Part shown: piece by piece, positions 24,971 to 34,667 of the stretch
How positions within the stretch are numbered: position 1 is the stretch's first letter
Layout: the number at the start of each line of letters is the position of its first letter
Assembly (NCBI RefSeq): GCF_963675165.1
Contig: NC_087388.1
Span: 3,140,800-3,204,799 of the forward strand
Length of the DNA: 64,000 bases
Direction of reading: 5' to 3'
Source of the DNA: Halichondria panicea
Lineage: Eukaryota; Porifera; Demospongiae; Suberitida; Halichondriidae
Notes under the pieces: generated by a model
What the model saw: the letters and a program-made list of their open reading frames with translations, nothing else
Told to the model about the DNA's origin: nothing
The model's database searches: none
Position numbers and translations under genes: made by a program

Positions 24971-27900
24971 CTATTTCAGCTGCTCAAGGATCAATGAAGT
25001 GCAAGTAAGAGTTTCTATAGGCTTCTAGTCATGTTTTCTTGGCTTGCTATTTGTAGATTTGCAAAATAAAGCTTCGTTTTCGAGTTATGCCTACTTGGAA
25101 TGCCATTGCAGCCTTTTCAGAAGAGTCCGTAGCAAAACTTGTTCACCGAGTGTTGCTACTCTAGTTAGTAGTTAGCTCTGCACTAGAACGCTAGCTGCAA
25201 GAGTGAGAAGAGAGCTGCAAGGCTCTGCTGACTTGTTAATTTTAGACTTGAACTTTTGGCATCGATCGTTTTTAACAACAATCATTGTCGATCATTACCC
25301 ACTATTTGAGTTTCCCTGTGGTCAACAAAATTAAAAATGTTCTTCATGATAATTATTGTATGTATAAAAGCTAGCTATTAGTAGTTTTATGTTATGTAGC
25401 TTTGGCACCTCCACCGAGGCATCAGCACCTGCGGTGCTTTTATTATACCCAGTCTTCACAGACATTCAGAGTTTCATGATTTTTGCTACAGACCTATACC
25501 TAGACACTTGCTACACTGAGTATTGTAACAAAGAGTGCTCACAATTAAGTGTGTGTTTTCTCGATTAAGATCAAACGTACCACATATGATTTTTAGTCCA
25601 TAATGATAGCCTTGCAAAATTCCTGTAGCCTAACCCACTGCTGACCATGCGATAATAAAATTGCATAATATAATTGCACAATGTGCAGTAATATGCCTTA
25701 GCTACAGAACGATGTCACTTTTGATTTTCGGGGGACAAAATATTCGTGGTTCAGCAATATTGAGACATTTCGTGGGAAATGTTTTCGTGGTTGCTGCTTG
25801 CACTGCAGGTAAAGGTAGGCAAGGTCGCTTCATTCGTGGGTAAATATTCGTGGTCAGACCTTCAACTACGAAAACCACGAATATTTTGCCCCACGAAAAT
25901 TACACGCTATACGGTATTTTTAACAGATTTTAGTTTTTAGTGATTTAATAGCTACTGCAGCTGGCCACAATCGTTGAGTTAACCCTAACCGTCATGGGCC
26001 ACGATCGTGGCCCGCAATAGTGACTTTTTTTTCGAAATTCTAATTCTGCGATACATAGGAAGTAGTTCGAACTACGCACATCCCTGTATAGAGGAAGAGC
26101 TGTAGAATCACGTGCAATTTAGTCTAGAATTTTCCAAGCCACGTTGCTATGTTAAAATTTCATTAGCATCTTACCGCACGAAGTTTATAGCTATGGCTAG
26201 GTTGTTTACTTGTGCCGATGTCCTTGAACAGCTTGAAGACAGCAATGGCGATGTCTCCTCTGGTGATGACAGTGCCTATGAAGGAGAGGGGATAGTAGGA
26301 TACCTCCCAAAGGCTACCAGCTTTATGCCAGACGCTGATGAACTGTCTGGGACTGAGGACATGCATGACATGGACCTAGACGCTAGAGCTATGGACCAGG
26401 ACGGTGAAAGACCAGGAGAGGGCTCACTTTGTGACTTTGGCAAGTAGTATAGTATAGCTAGAATATCAGTAGTATAGCTAAAATAGAATTAGCAGGTAAT
26501 GAACAGTCTTTATGTGAGCTTGTAAATTTCATAGATCGTTCACCGATATAGTAATACATGTACGTATTGTACTTCAAATTGATATATCTTAGCACTGTTA
26601 CATTCATATGATGTGAAAATCAAGCTTAGTCAAGCCTTTATACCATATGATAGGCTGATCCATAAAAAAAAATTTTTGGATTTTATCTCACCGCTGGCCG
26701 AGCATTTAAAATGATAAAAACGGCTGAGCGTAATAACCGTGGTTGTTATGGCAACACATGTTGCACCATTTTATTCCTTGTTGTATGGGCATTCTATTGG
26801 TATATGGTTGCTAGGCATTTTATTGCTCTGGAAACCCGATAGAGAATTTACAGACATTTCACTTCACTGTTAATTAAGAATCCGACGGTTAAACGGGAAC
26901 GGTACCGTTTTACCAACGGGAACTTTTTATTGATTGGTACTGTACGTACATGTACATGTGTATGATTATAATAATTACGGAATTTGCAGCACATTATTTT
27001 ATGCGGAGGTGAATCGAAATACACTATTCATTGCAGTACTGCATTGTTTTTTTGACTGACCGTAATACATTTTCTTCTTTGTTTCAGCGCTCAGTTCTAC
27101 GCAATTTTTAGATTTTTTGGCATTTAAAATTCAGCTTGTCTCGATCTCCACATCATTACACGTAAACTACCGTCAGGAGTGCATGAATACCGTATAGCAG
27201 GTAATTTTCGAGGCACTAAATTTTCGCGGATTGCTAAAACTAAACAATTTTTGATTTGATTTTCGAGGATGGAGATTCAAATGACCTCACCCCTACAGTT
27301 AAGAGTTTTTCAATTTTCGAGGGCACTAAAGTTTCGAGGTTTCTTTGAGGTGGAGGGTGCTAAGCTTGGAGGAATCAAATAGCTGTGACATACCGAAGTC
27401 GGAAATTTTTGCAACAGGCACTGATCGTGTAAGTTTCAGTAAAACGACACGTTATCGCCACAGTGGGTAATCTTCTTCCTGTGAATGTAGGCCAGACCTC
27501 ATACAGTTAAGTTAAGCACAGCAGAAAATGCTTGCAACGAATATATTCATGAGAGATCACGATATCCTTACTGTACATGAATATTTGCATGCACGTATCT
27601 TTGGCAGAAGCAAAGGAAGATTGGCTTTTGTTTCAACCTTTTCTGTCATTGTGTTTTGTCCACTACCTCACTCTGTACTTAAATACATGTAATATACTAC
27701 GTACAAAAAGATTGATAGCAGTTGCAACGTTGGATTGGCTAAAAATTAGAAAAGCATTGAAACGTTAAAAGAACTGTACCCCTACGCGTATATTGCACGT
27801 ACTCTGTTTTTCTACAAACTTAGCACGAGGGTACATGTATTTGCACTACAGTGGAACCTGTTATAACGGACTCTCTAAATAGCGGATCCCTCTGTTGTAG

Positions 27901-30900
27901 CGGACAGCATGCCTTGTACCAACTGCTTTTACTAGTGTACTTGCAACCACAAATAGCGGACACCTCTAAACTCCGGACAACGGACGTCGCCCTTGCACAA
28001 AAGATGCAAGAATTAACCTCCTATAACGGACGAAGGGTGTGGTTATAGTCAATATAGATCTACAAGAATGGTATCCACTACCTGCTGCACCACAGCAGTG
28101 TGAGTTCCATCAGTAATTTGGCCAGTTGTTGGGGAAACGTCAGTAAGTGTTTATATTACAAATCAGAACATAATTTTGTTCTGTGATTTTTATCTTTGAC
28201 AGTGTGGTGTAAAAATAATCTGGTCTATGGTTGTGGTAAATTGTGAGGAATTTTAATTGTGTTTCAATTGGGTATCCAGTAAAAAAAATGTACCTAAAGT
28301 CTTTTTGAAACATACCTTGTAACTTCCCCCCTGTATGAGTTATATGTTTGTGTTAAGTGTTAAGCACACTTAACAGAGTATTCTAAAAGCTACATTTTGA
28401 TAGTAAAAATCTACTGATGTTTTAGCAGGATTAGTGAAACATAATTATATTTATGGTCCATTCCCCCGTGTTAATTTGTGGTAGTTAATCTGTTCCCAAA
28501 GACCATGGCTACGTGTATACTGATTCAGTTCATCATATTTGTGTATTTGAAGTCATTATTGTCTCATTAAACACATTTGGGGTAACGTAACCTTATATGG
28601 TATAACCTCCCAATAAGAAACCTTCAAATAGCAGACAAAACCCCCTGCACCAACTTGTCCGTTATTTGGATTCGGAGGTTCCACTGTATTGGTCTATTGT
28701 GATAATTGTGATATATTCACTGAGCTACATGCATGTATACTGTTACGTGATGTACATCTTCAGTATGTTGACTCTGTATACTCATGTTTTGTTGCTGTAG
28801 GAGTGCAATCCCTCATTCTACAAGGCAGAATCAGTGAGGCAAGGTTGCTGGTCCATTGCACATACAAAGGCCTCTTAGAGAACAACTTGGAGCTTTTGTT
28901 TCGATTAAAATGTAGACAGTTTGTTGAGATGATAGGTGGCTATGACAGAGGCGAGATCATTTCTCCTACACGAGATTTGAGATTATCATGTCACTCTGAT
29001 ATAAATGGCTCCACTGATTTACAACAGAGTTTTATGGATGGTGAATCTCCCAAACTGTCCGGAAGTGTAGATGTAGTAGGACAGGGTGATAGCACTGCAA
29101 GAAACGGACAGGTGAGTATTTTGTGAGTATTTTGAACAATCACCTGTATGTAACAATAAAAATTATATATGTGTGGAACTCGTACTAAAAGGCTATACAG
29201 ACATTTGAGCCCTAAGGTACATGTAGGGTGTACAGCTGAGCATGTTACAGTAGTAACCTGCTTATAGCCACACTGTTACTAAGAAGCGGCACTTACCTCC
29301 ACATTGCATGTGACACAGTAGGATTGTCCAAGACAATCGAACGGGAGAGAGCCGTACGTGACAATTAACAGGTACATGTAGATGGACCGGAAACACATGT
29401 ATATCCTTGGTATGCATGCGTAAGCGAGGTATACGGTAGTGTGTTTGTGTGTCTGTGTATATTATACTGCTACAGCTTCTCAAGAATCAATGAGTAAGAG
29501 TTATGGGCTTCTAGTCATGTTTTCTAGGATTTATCATTTTGTTTCGTAAATAATGCTTTGTTCTCGAGTTATGCCTATGGTTGGACCCGGAAATAGTTGG
29601 TATAGAAGTGTATTTGGTACCAACAGCAGCAGAATTTTTAGTAGAACAACACATCAAAAATCCACCCTAAACTGTTTCAGGGAAAAAATTTTATTTGCGA
29701 TAAGATATTTAATTCTTAAAAAACGCCCGTACAATCAGTCAATTACATCCATATGTGAATAAAGTTAGTTCATTAGGATGGTAAATTGGCAAAGTTGTTT
29801 CTATAATGTACTTTCTTCCCCTTCCAAGCCAAAAATTTCTTCTTCTGATGAAAGAATAATGTCCTCAGCATTTTTACAATATTCTCCTCGGCAGTCCCCA
29901 CAAGCAGTTACACATTTGAGACCATTTTTGTGACAAGAGCATACATTGGTTCCACATGGATTTTCAGAAGGCTTGCACTTGCATCGCACCAGGGTTTCTG
30001 GTGCAGCAGCCATGTCTGTCATGACTGGAGTTAGTGTAGTACCATCAAGCTTCCAACCCCATTGCTCAGGATCAATGCAAGTATTCATGAGCAAGCCTCT
30101 TCCAGAGCACTACCTGTAAGTGAACCCCCCTCAAACCGTGAAAATGTGCTGCCCTTTCTGTAGGTGGTAGCTTCTGTGGGTCAATCGCTTTACTTGATGA
30201 GGCCATCTCCAAGAATTTTACATACCGTAAATAGTTCAATGAATCATCTTGCTTGCCACTAAACAGGATAACAAATAAACGAACACCAGCTTCGCTAATT
30301 TCTTCTGCTGTCATACAAGGATCACCCATCAAGAATGATAGCCGCACCTCTTCAAATACCTGGACTTTCTTCATGAGGTTTGTCTTTCCCTGCCCGAAAG
30401 TTGCAGAAGTGGTGTCACAGCCACTCCAGGCATGAATGAACAAAAGTTGAGATGTCACCAACGTTATATATATAGGTTTGCTGTCTTGGAATGGTACACA
30501 TACCTTAAAAAATATATTATTTTAGTAAAAGCTGCCAGGTGAAACTGTACTGACTGTAGATAGTGTAGATAATGTAGTTGATAATTATGCCTTGAGGCGT
30601 ACACGCACGAGGGATACGGTAAAGCTGACTGTGTGTGTGTGTGAGGGGTGTTATCTGTGTAAAAATATACGGTAAAGCTGACTGTGTGTGTGTGTGTGGG
30701 GGTGTTATCTGTGTAAAAATGACTATGACAATGTACACACGCGTGCATTCATATGCACATTACAATACACATGTCAACATGATCGAGTGAAAATACCCTC
30801 GTGCAAGAACTTCGAAGCAAAAGAGGGGATGGGCAAGATGGGCTTATTTTTGCGAGGGTACGGTATATGTACAGTTGCAATTCTTACATTTATACAGAGA

Positions 30901-33900
30901 ATCAGAGCAGAAAGAGATTTTTGCCGTGTATATTGCGTAGTAGTGTTCCTACTCTACTCACGTGACAGTATAGTTGGGCGTGGTCTGACCTTCCGTAAGT
31001 CGGGTTGCAAGTTTTTTGGGGATTTGGCGCCCTATCAGATAGCAGTACTTTTCACCTGGTTGGATACACTGCGAAACACGTCATCATTTGAGAATAACAT
31101 AGCAGTATTACATAATGCAGAACAAGCTTGCAACCTGACCTCCTTTCTTAATGGAAGGTCGGGCCACACCCAATTAGTGATAGTACTGTTTAGCCAGGGT
31201 TAGTTCAGCACGTGCTTTTCTGAGGGTGTGAATGTAGTTCACAGCATACTTTTAGGTAGGTGGGTCGTCTAATCACCACTAACAGGTACATTATAGCTCA
31301 AAAAGGAGGTGTAAGCCTGAGAGAGTAATACTTCACTGGTACTCTGAATGGCCTGGCAGAAGAGTGACATACCATGCAGGCGTTCCCATGGGCGCCCTGA
31401 ATCTTGAAGCGTCCGACTCTAGCCCATAGGACGTGAAATGTATAGTTCGATCGTTGGAGTATCTGGCGGTCTCCTATGCTGATACAGCCTTTGATGAAAA
31501 GATGATGGGCTGCAATTCGCGCCTGGTTTCTTCCCCCCCCAGGATCTGACAGATTCAATAAGGCATTTGTACTGCTATAATTACGTGTGAGCTGAAGTGC
31601 TCTTTCGGTGTGGGGTGCTTTGCCCCTCCTACATTTTTCATTTGCCTAATTTGCCACCCTGACCCAAAATCGGCCCTGCATGTAGATATTGTAAAGACGG
31701 TAGATTACTGCTCTTAGGATCATTTTGACTGTTTTTCCACTGTATAATGTAAGAAACTGAGGCATGACAAATCCAATTGTGTGTATCAACATACTGCACA
31801 CATAGGGTTTGGCTTCCGTACTACAATTTCTAGTTGTTTCACGTGAGATTTTTTGCTTTTTACAGAATGGTGATGCTCCACAAGATGCTTCCATGGATGT
31901 AGATCAGCCTGAGAGGAATCTCGTAAACCTTGATAGCAATCCAGTAGCAATTGAGAGAGTACTGGCATTTGGTAGAGACTTACAAGTTATGTACTCAGAA
32001 CTAAAAACGAACAAACCTAATAAGCAATTAAAGACTTTATTACAGGTTTGTAAAAGTATCACGTGATACTTGGTTGAAATACTGTGTACGTGTGCTTGTA
32101 TTATACAGGACTCATTCAGTCTACTGGCGTACACTGAACCCCAGTCCAGTCCAGTTGGGTACTTGTTGGACCCCATCCAAAGGGAACCTGTCAGTGCAGC
32201 TCTTAACTCTGCTATATTAGGTAAGTCATGCAAATGTATACCATATGCATTAGAGCACGTACACGTAATACAGTAAAACCTCGATTTTCCGGCCCCTCAA
32301 TTAATGGGCGGGCGTCTTCTTAGCCTCGATTCCAGGCCGCTAAGAGAGGGCCTGGTATCGACTGTTTGCGCATGCGCCACCTATTACCCAGAAAGTAGGT
32401 AATTCGGATACCATTGTATTTTGCTCAGTAAAACAATGACGTCACAACGAACGGAAGTGGATTGAAGAAAGTGGATAGAAGTGTGATTGTAGCCCGTGTG
32501 ATAGCATTCTAATAGCTACCCTTAGCCTACTATGTTAACAAAGGACTCACAGCCTGCAACAGTGTGGATAACAATCCTCTGAACGGAGGGGAAGGCTGAC
32601 AATAGCTTATATGGATAGGCCACGCCCATCTGACACTAACCTTGGTGAAAGTCGACTCTATCAGAAAGAAATTGCTGCTGTAACCAATACAGCTCTGTCT
32701 TTAGCTAGCTAGCTATATAGCTCTGTGTCTGACTTTATGAAGAGTATTCTTTGTCTGTATATGTTATTCAGGATATAATTCGGGTAAAAATTCAGTTTAA
32801 TGGGAAACATTACGGGAATATTATCCAATAATTTTGCGCATGCGCAAGCAGTCAGTAGCAGGCCTAATTGTTTAGGCCTTGTGAAGGAGGCTAGCGTCTT
32901 CTGTGCATGTAGTCTGACTAAAACGAATACAAACAACTGGAAACAAAGGTCAATGATGGGCTAGGTTTGGGTTGATAGGGATAGAGTTAACAGGACGATT
33001 ATTGACTACTCGATTACCGTATAGCGGGTAATTTTCGTGGGGTAAAATATTCGTTATTTTCGTGGGCAAGCTGACCTCCACGAAATTTTAACGTAGGCGT
33101 GGCTTATCGGAATGTAGGAATGCCGTGCAGCCACGAGATTTTTACTCACGAAAACCACCTTTTCTCGAGTTGAACGAATTTTTTACCCCACGAAACTTAC
33201 CCGCTATACGGTATCTGAACCAGATCATCCGAATTCTCTATCTGGGTGACCACATAAACACCTACTTACACATGCGCGCACGTAGCTAAAAATTTACGGG
33301 AAGGAGGCAACGCCCTTGCAAAAAGGTTAACGGAAACCACACCCACTAATTAACTAATTATCGCGTAGAAGAGCAGGTAAATGACAGTACAAGTACCGCA
33401 CCCTCACTCCCTAGCTGCACGAGGAATACTGTGTGTGTGTGTGTATTCCAGCTCAATGCAACGAGAAATATAGGCTTCTCTCTAAACTAAAGCCGCTAAT
33501 TTTACTTAAATAGCTTTATGTGTTCGTTTCTATTGAGTTAGCCTTGCACTAAAGCGCTAGCTTTTTGTTAGGTACAAGAGTCTAGTAATTTTTTTGAACT
33601 TGACCTTTTGCCGACACACCCCTTTTTCCCGTGTATTTAATGCGCATGCGTGTTCATCCCCACGTGTGCCATTTTGAACCCTATATAGCAGAATCAATAT
33701 ACAATCTTGAGATGTTGGATTTGAATAATGCTTGGCTCTCGAGTTATGCGCTAACTTGGAATGCAGAGTGCAAAGCAAAAGTTGTCCATGGCTCTGCACT
33801 AGAACGCTAGCTTGCAAGGTACTGATGCAGCAGTCATTAATTTTAGACAGGCATCAGCAACAATCAATTTTATACACTTTTTTCCACACAGAATCTCAAA

Positions 33901-34025
33901 ACCTTCCTGGACAGCCTCCTTTAGAGTGTGCACTAGGACAAGCACTTCAGTGTCTAAAACACATGTCCAGAAATGGACTAGGCTCTGCAGCTTTCACTGG
34001 TGTATATGACATTGTAAACTCGTGA
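9653..34025 (+). CDS. RANBP9: RANBP9/RANBP10 (RanBPM), CTLH/GID complex scaffold
   Basis: Nine exons, all GT-AG and in phase: 9653-9806, 10561-10672, 13821-14064, 17324-17431, 22245-22440, 28801-29111, 31866-32045, 32109-32220, 33892-34025 (TGA); 516 residues. SPRY domain roughly residues 40-205 ('[15 protein letters not shown]', '[16 protein letters not shown]', '[14 protein letters not shown]', 'YGPTFSTGD', '[11 protein letters not shown]'). LisH about 229-261 ('[18 protein letters not shown]'). CTLH about 265-325 ('[14 protein letters not shown]', '[10 protein letters not shown]'). CRA about 395-510 ('[20 protein letters not shown]', '[16 protein letters not shown]'). In other animals the protein is a core scaffold of the CTLH E3 ubiquitin ligase in cytosol and nucleus. 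The first ATG with family-like sequence is at 9653. The sequence predates or cannot resolve the vertebrate RANBP9/RANBP10 split. About 24 kb long because its introns hold many transposons. Confidence 0.93.
9985..10430. repeat. inverted-repeat element in RANBP9 intron 1
   Basis: 'tgtgtacaaagtaacgtgac' near 10018 is inverted as 'catgttactttgtgcaca' near 10345. A related copy lies at about 50490-50650 ('gcacaaagtaacgtgacat'). Confidence 0.45.
10866..11060. repeat. dispersed repeat related to 20880-21385
   Basis: 'cacctggatgccatagcact' and 'gcgtttacagcatggatag' occur here (10941-10980) and at 21137-21175 in the same orientation. Confidence 0.5.
11198..12528. mobile_element. 1.3 kb non-autonomous DNA transposon, 63-bp TIRs and 9-bp target duplication
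   Basis: The left end starts 'tagcctcgatcccaggccg' and runs about 63 bp to 'cctcctcggcctggtat'. The right end is its reverse complement with one mismatch. Both sides carry the direct repeat 'atacttagc' (11189-11197 and 12529-12537), a 9-bp target duplication that would suit a Mutator-like element (8-bp families such as hAT are the nearest alternative). No convincing transposase ORF inside. Shorter elements starting 'tagcctcgat' also occur near 2543, 32321 and 50228. Lies in RANBP9 intron 2. Confidence 0.75.
12590..12900 (+). repeat. variant copy of the GCCTCGGTG repeat family
   Basis: 'ccccgaggcgtagctgcac', a short GT run, 'gcttctataggcttctagcc' and 'gttagccttgcactac' match, with changes, the layout of 24846-25200. 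Similar variants lie at 30590 and 33405. Confidence 0.4.
13040..13530. repeat. dispersed repeat, inverted relative to 17740-18250
   Basis: 'cccactgtttggctacaggc' (13273) is reversed as 'gcctgtagccaaacagtggg' (18061). 'gagcgaaagcaaaacaacgg' (13461) is reversed near 17935-17955. Non-coding, flanking RANBP9 exon 3. Confidence 0.5.
14345..15378. mobile_element. ~1 kb element with GGGGATTGG inverted ends and internal tandem duplication
   Basis: The left end 'catagatagtagagaaaggg' then 'gattgg' is inverted at 15354-15378 ('ccaatccccttctactatct'). Inside, a ~200 bp unit starting 'tcatacttcttgagttattg' is tandemly repeated (about 14777-14966 and 14967-15185). The same end occurs at 59057 within the gypsy element. 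No coding recognised. Confidence 0.5.
17740..18250. repeat. dispersed repeat, inverted copy of 13040-13530
   Basis: See the pairings given for 13040-13530. It also holds an internal direct repeat 'agaattcaatcacagaaagt' near 18137 and 18193. Lies in RANBP9 intron 4. Confidence 0.45.
19183..19861. mobile_element. TIR element enclosing a DUF6570/Helitron-type fragment
   Basis: 'ggggcgagcaaagcgagc' at 19183 faces 'gcgtcgctcgcccca' ending at 19861, forming short inverted ends. The coding fragment described separately ends right at the right-hand terminus. Confidence 0.45.
19348..19861 (+). pseudogene. Helitron-associated DUF6570-type protein fragment
   Basis: An ATG at 19348 opens a 44-residue arginine-rich stretch ('[18 protein letters not shown]') ending at 19482. 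After a gap, 19604-19861 reads '[18 protein letters not shown]', '[14 protein letters not shown]' and then '[19 protein letters not shown]' followed by '[14 protein letters not shown]'. Arginine-rich 'ETPEARQARL' repeats followed by 'MSIYRLPHGQYGY...VINLPQDV' are, from my knowledge, typical of proteins with DUF6570 and Helitron helicase-like domains in invertebrate genomes. The reading frame is split and stops at the element terminus, so this is a fragment. Related sequence occurs at 37725-37830 and 47970-48140. It is in RANBP9 intron 4 on the same strand as the host gene. Confidence 0.65.
20072..20637. mobile_element. GC-rich foldback element with iterated palindromes
   Basis: The outer arms 'ggtcacccgcctccgcttgc' and 'gcaagcggaggcgggtgacc' are perfectly inverted. 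Between them each arm carries several 'taccg-cg-cggta' palindromes ('attaccgcgagcggtaaa', 'tttaccgcccgcgg', 'tttaccacgcgcgg'). The centre holds another hairpin ('gagtactatggcatagtact'). No coding. Confidence 0.65.
20880..21385. repeat. compound inverted repeat in RANBP9 intron 4
   Basis: 'caacaccgaaagctgcc'-type sequence at 20900 and 'ggcagctttcggtgttaaag' at 21335 are inverted. 'tccaggtaagcagacccagt' (20980) pairs with 'actgggtctgcttacctgga' (21275). The centre holds two copies of the 'gtgggcggccacgggtatag' motif. Confidence 0.55.
22609..23010 (+). mobile_element. GCCTCGGTG-ended element, copy truncated at right
   Basis: Begins 'tatgcctcggtgcgcatgcg' then 'caagcgaggtatacggtag' and a GT run. 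Continues 'gctgctcaaggat', 'cttctagtcatgttt' and so on, in the same order as 24846-25265, then diverges. Confidence 0.6.
23900..24512 (-). mobile_element. GCCTCGGTG-ended element, inverted copy with (CA)n
   Basis: A full-length copy in reverse orientation relative to 24846-25446. Its GT-rich end appears as (CA)n at about 24420-24466, then 'cctcgcttgcacatgcgcac' and 'cgaggcat'. It lies head to head with the next copy, leaving about 330 bp between them. Confidence 0.65.
24513..24798 (+). pseudogene. CobT-like (nicotinate-nucleotide:DMB phosphoribosyltransferase) N-terminal fragment, tentative
   Basis: An open frame to TGA at 24798 lies exactly between two head-to-head repeat copies. Its sequence includes '[16 protein letters not shown]' and '[16 protein letters not shown]'. 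The KPPGS(L/M)G signature preceded by a helical stretch is the hallmark N-terminus of CobT, the enzyme that activates lower ligands for cobamide remodelling. After the signature the frame ('[18 protein letters not shown]') does not follow CobT well. The only upstream ATG (24478) is inside the repeat. I treat it as a captured or retroposed fragment; a chance resemblance is possible. Confidence 0.35.
24842..25446 (+). mobile_element. GCCTCGGTG-ended element, most complete copy
   Basis: Starts 'atgcctcggtgcgcatgcgc', continues with a ~85 bp (GT)n tract, and ends 'cctccaccgaggcatcagca'. The inverted termini are ATGCCTCGGTG/CACCGAGGCAT. About 600 bp, no coding capacity; copies or parts occur at 1-118, 1384-1622, 22609-23010, 23900-24512 and 29405-29580, with end motifs near 8191 and 63910. 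Confidence 0.65.
24884..24967. repeat. (GT)n microsatellite
   Basis: About 42 uninterrupted GT units inside the repeat copy. The facing copy has a (CA)n tract at 24420-24466. Confidence 0.95.
25725..25917. mobile_element. MITE, TACCGTATAGCGGGTAA family, copy C
   Basis: Inner inverted pair 'acaaaatattcgtggttc' and 'ccacgaatattttgccccac', with the right end 'cacgctatacggta'. The left terminus is degraded. Confidence 0.45.
25977..26447 (+). pseudogene. piggyBac-like element, 5' end and transposase N-terminus
   Basis: 'ttaaccctaaccgtcatggg' at 25977 has the TTAA target plus CCCT-type terminus of piggyBac elements, with an adjacent hairpin 'ggccacgatcgtggcc'. An ATG at 26193 opens 84 residues beginning '[19 protein letters not shown]', then an acidic stretch, as in piggyBac transposase N-termini. 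The frame ends at 26447 before any catalytic domain, and no matching right terminus is seen within 1 kb. So it is a truncated or internally deleted copy in RANBP9 intron 5. Confidence 0.5.
27189..27350. repeat. one-ended relative of the TACCGTATAGCGGGTAA MITE
   Basis: 'taccgtatagcaggtaattt' followed by 'tcgaggcactaaattttcg' and a second 'cgagggcactaaagtttcg'. No opposite end was recognised. Confidence 0.35.
27849..28686. mobile_element. Tc1-mariner/pogo-like element, ~840 bp
   Basis: Termini 'cagtggaacct' and 'aggttccactg' flanked by TA on both sides (27847-27848, 28687-28688). Subterminal 'ataacgga' motifs repeat. No transposase frame. It sits just upstream of RANBP9 exon 6. Confidence 0.6.
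29405..29580 (+). repeat. GCCTCGGTG-family fragment
   Basis: 'atgcatgcgtaagcgaggta' then 'tacggtagtgtg', short GT run, 'gcttctagtcatgttttct' and 'ttctcgagttatgcc', in the order seen at 24846 onward but with large deletions. Confidence 0.5.
29801..30461 (-). pseudogene. transposon-type protein with GCDTTS motif and CXC cysteine region, frameshifted
   Basis: Frame 1 (30461 to 30072) contains '[19 protein letters not shown]' and '[18 protein letters not shown]'. Frame 2 (30094 to 29801) continues '[12 protein letters not shown]' and a cysteine cluster '[19 protein letters not shown]' with 'CGDCRGEYC'. The overlapping switch near 30072-30094 is a single frameshift. Proteins combining 'GCDTTSAFFGKGK' and a tesmin-like CXC region are widespread, multi-copy and unnamed in invertebrate genomes, which suggests a mobile-element origin. 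No introns, opposite strand to RANBP9, in its intron 6. Confidence 0.6.
30968..31187. repeat. ~220 bp foldback in RANBP9 intron 6
   Basis: 'agtatagttgggcgtggtct' and 'gaccttccgtaagtcgggtt' pair with 'ggaaggtcgggccacaccca' and 'attagtgatagtact'. Non-coding. Confidence 0.5.
33015..33213. mobile_element. MITE, TACCGTATAGCGGGTAA family, copy E
   Basis: Termini 'taccgtatagcgggtaattt' and 'acttacccgctatacggta'. Interior nearly identical to copy A ('taacgtaggcgtggcttatc', 'gaatgccgtgcagccacgag'). In RANBP9 intron 8. Confidence 0.75.
33405..33850 (+). repeat. variant GCCTCGGTG-family copy upstream of RANBP9 last exon
   Basis: 'tgcacgaggaatactgtgtg', 'gttagccttgcactaaagcg', 'ttctcgagttatg'-type and 'gctctgcactagaacgctag' are family landmarks, in a mosaic order. 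Confidence 0.4.
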
Positions 34026-34330
34026 TAACTATAATTATAGTTGTGATACCACTTTTTTTTACCTGTATACTAAAAAAACAAATGAGGATACTGCATACAC
34101 TGTGTTCTCCATTCATTTAACTCGGAGAACGTCTTTTTACATTGAAATGAATCAACAGGGTGAAGCTGTTCACTTAAAATTAATTATAGTGCATAAGTAG
34201 AGAAGAGTATACCTCTTGCGCAATTATTATTAAGATCAGTGCCATAAATAGTATAATTAATGAAGTGCCTTGTCATTGTGAAATGGCATCATCAATGCAG
34301 CTCTTGAATTATATCTTATACGTAGAGTAT

Positions 34331-34667
34331 GATAACATCGTTGCCATGGCTACTGGCATGTTGTGTGCGTTACCTGTGACCAGAATGCAGCCTCCAATAC
34401 ACAATTTCATGACCCCATCTTAGTAAAAGAAAGCTCTAGTTATAGTATTTTAGAGCTGCTTTCATGTATTTTGTACTTATGAATGATTAATTTTCTCCAT
34501 TTTTCAGCATTTTTATCATGTAATCTGAGCTAGAATGACCTCATACCAATACTAACCTTTTTTCTATTAGATATCACATTGAAGTAGTATTGGAGGCTGC
34601 ATTTCCAGTCATTATTGGTCACAGCTAACGCACACAACAAGATAGTAACCATGGTAATAGTGTTATC
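34331..34667. repeat. foldback repeat downstream of RANBP9
   Basis: 'gttgccatggctactggcat' through 'aatgcagcctccaatac' pairs with 'gtattggaggctgcatttcc' through 'gatagtaaccatgg'. It begins about 300 bp after the RANBP9 stop; no gene seen here. Confidence 0.5.

Noticed and set aside
30688-31203. 171-codon open frame on + in RANBP9 intron 6
   Set aside because: It runs across a GT repeat and a foldback, has no family-like sequence, and is best explained as chance.
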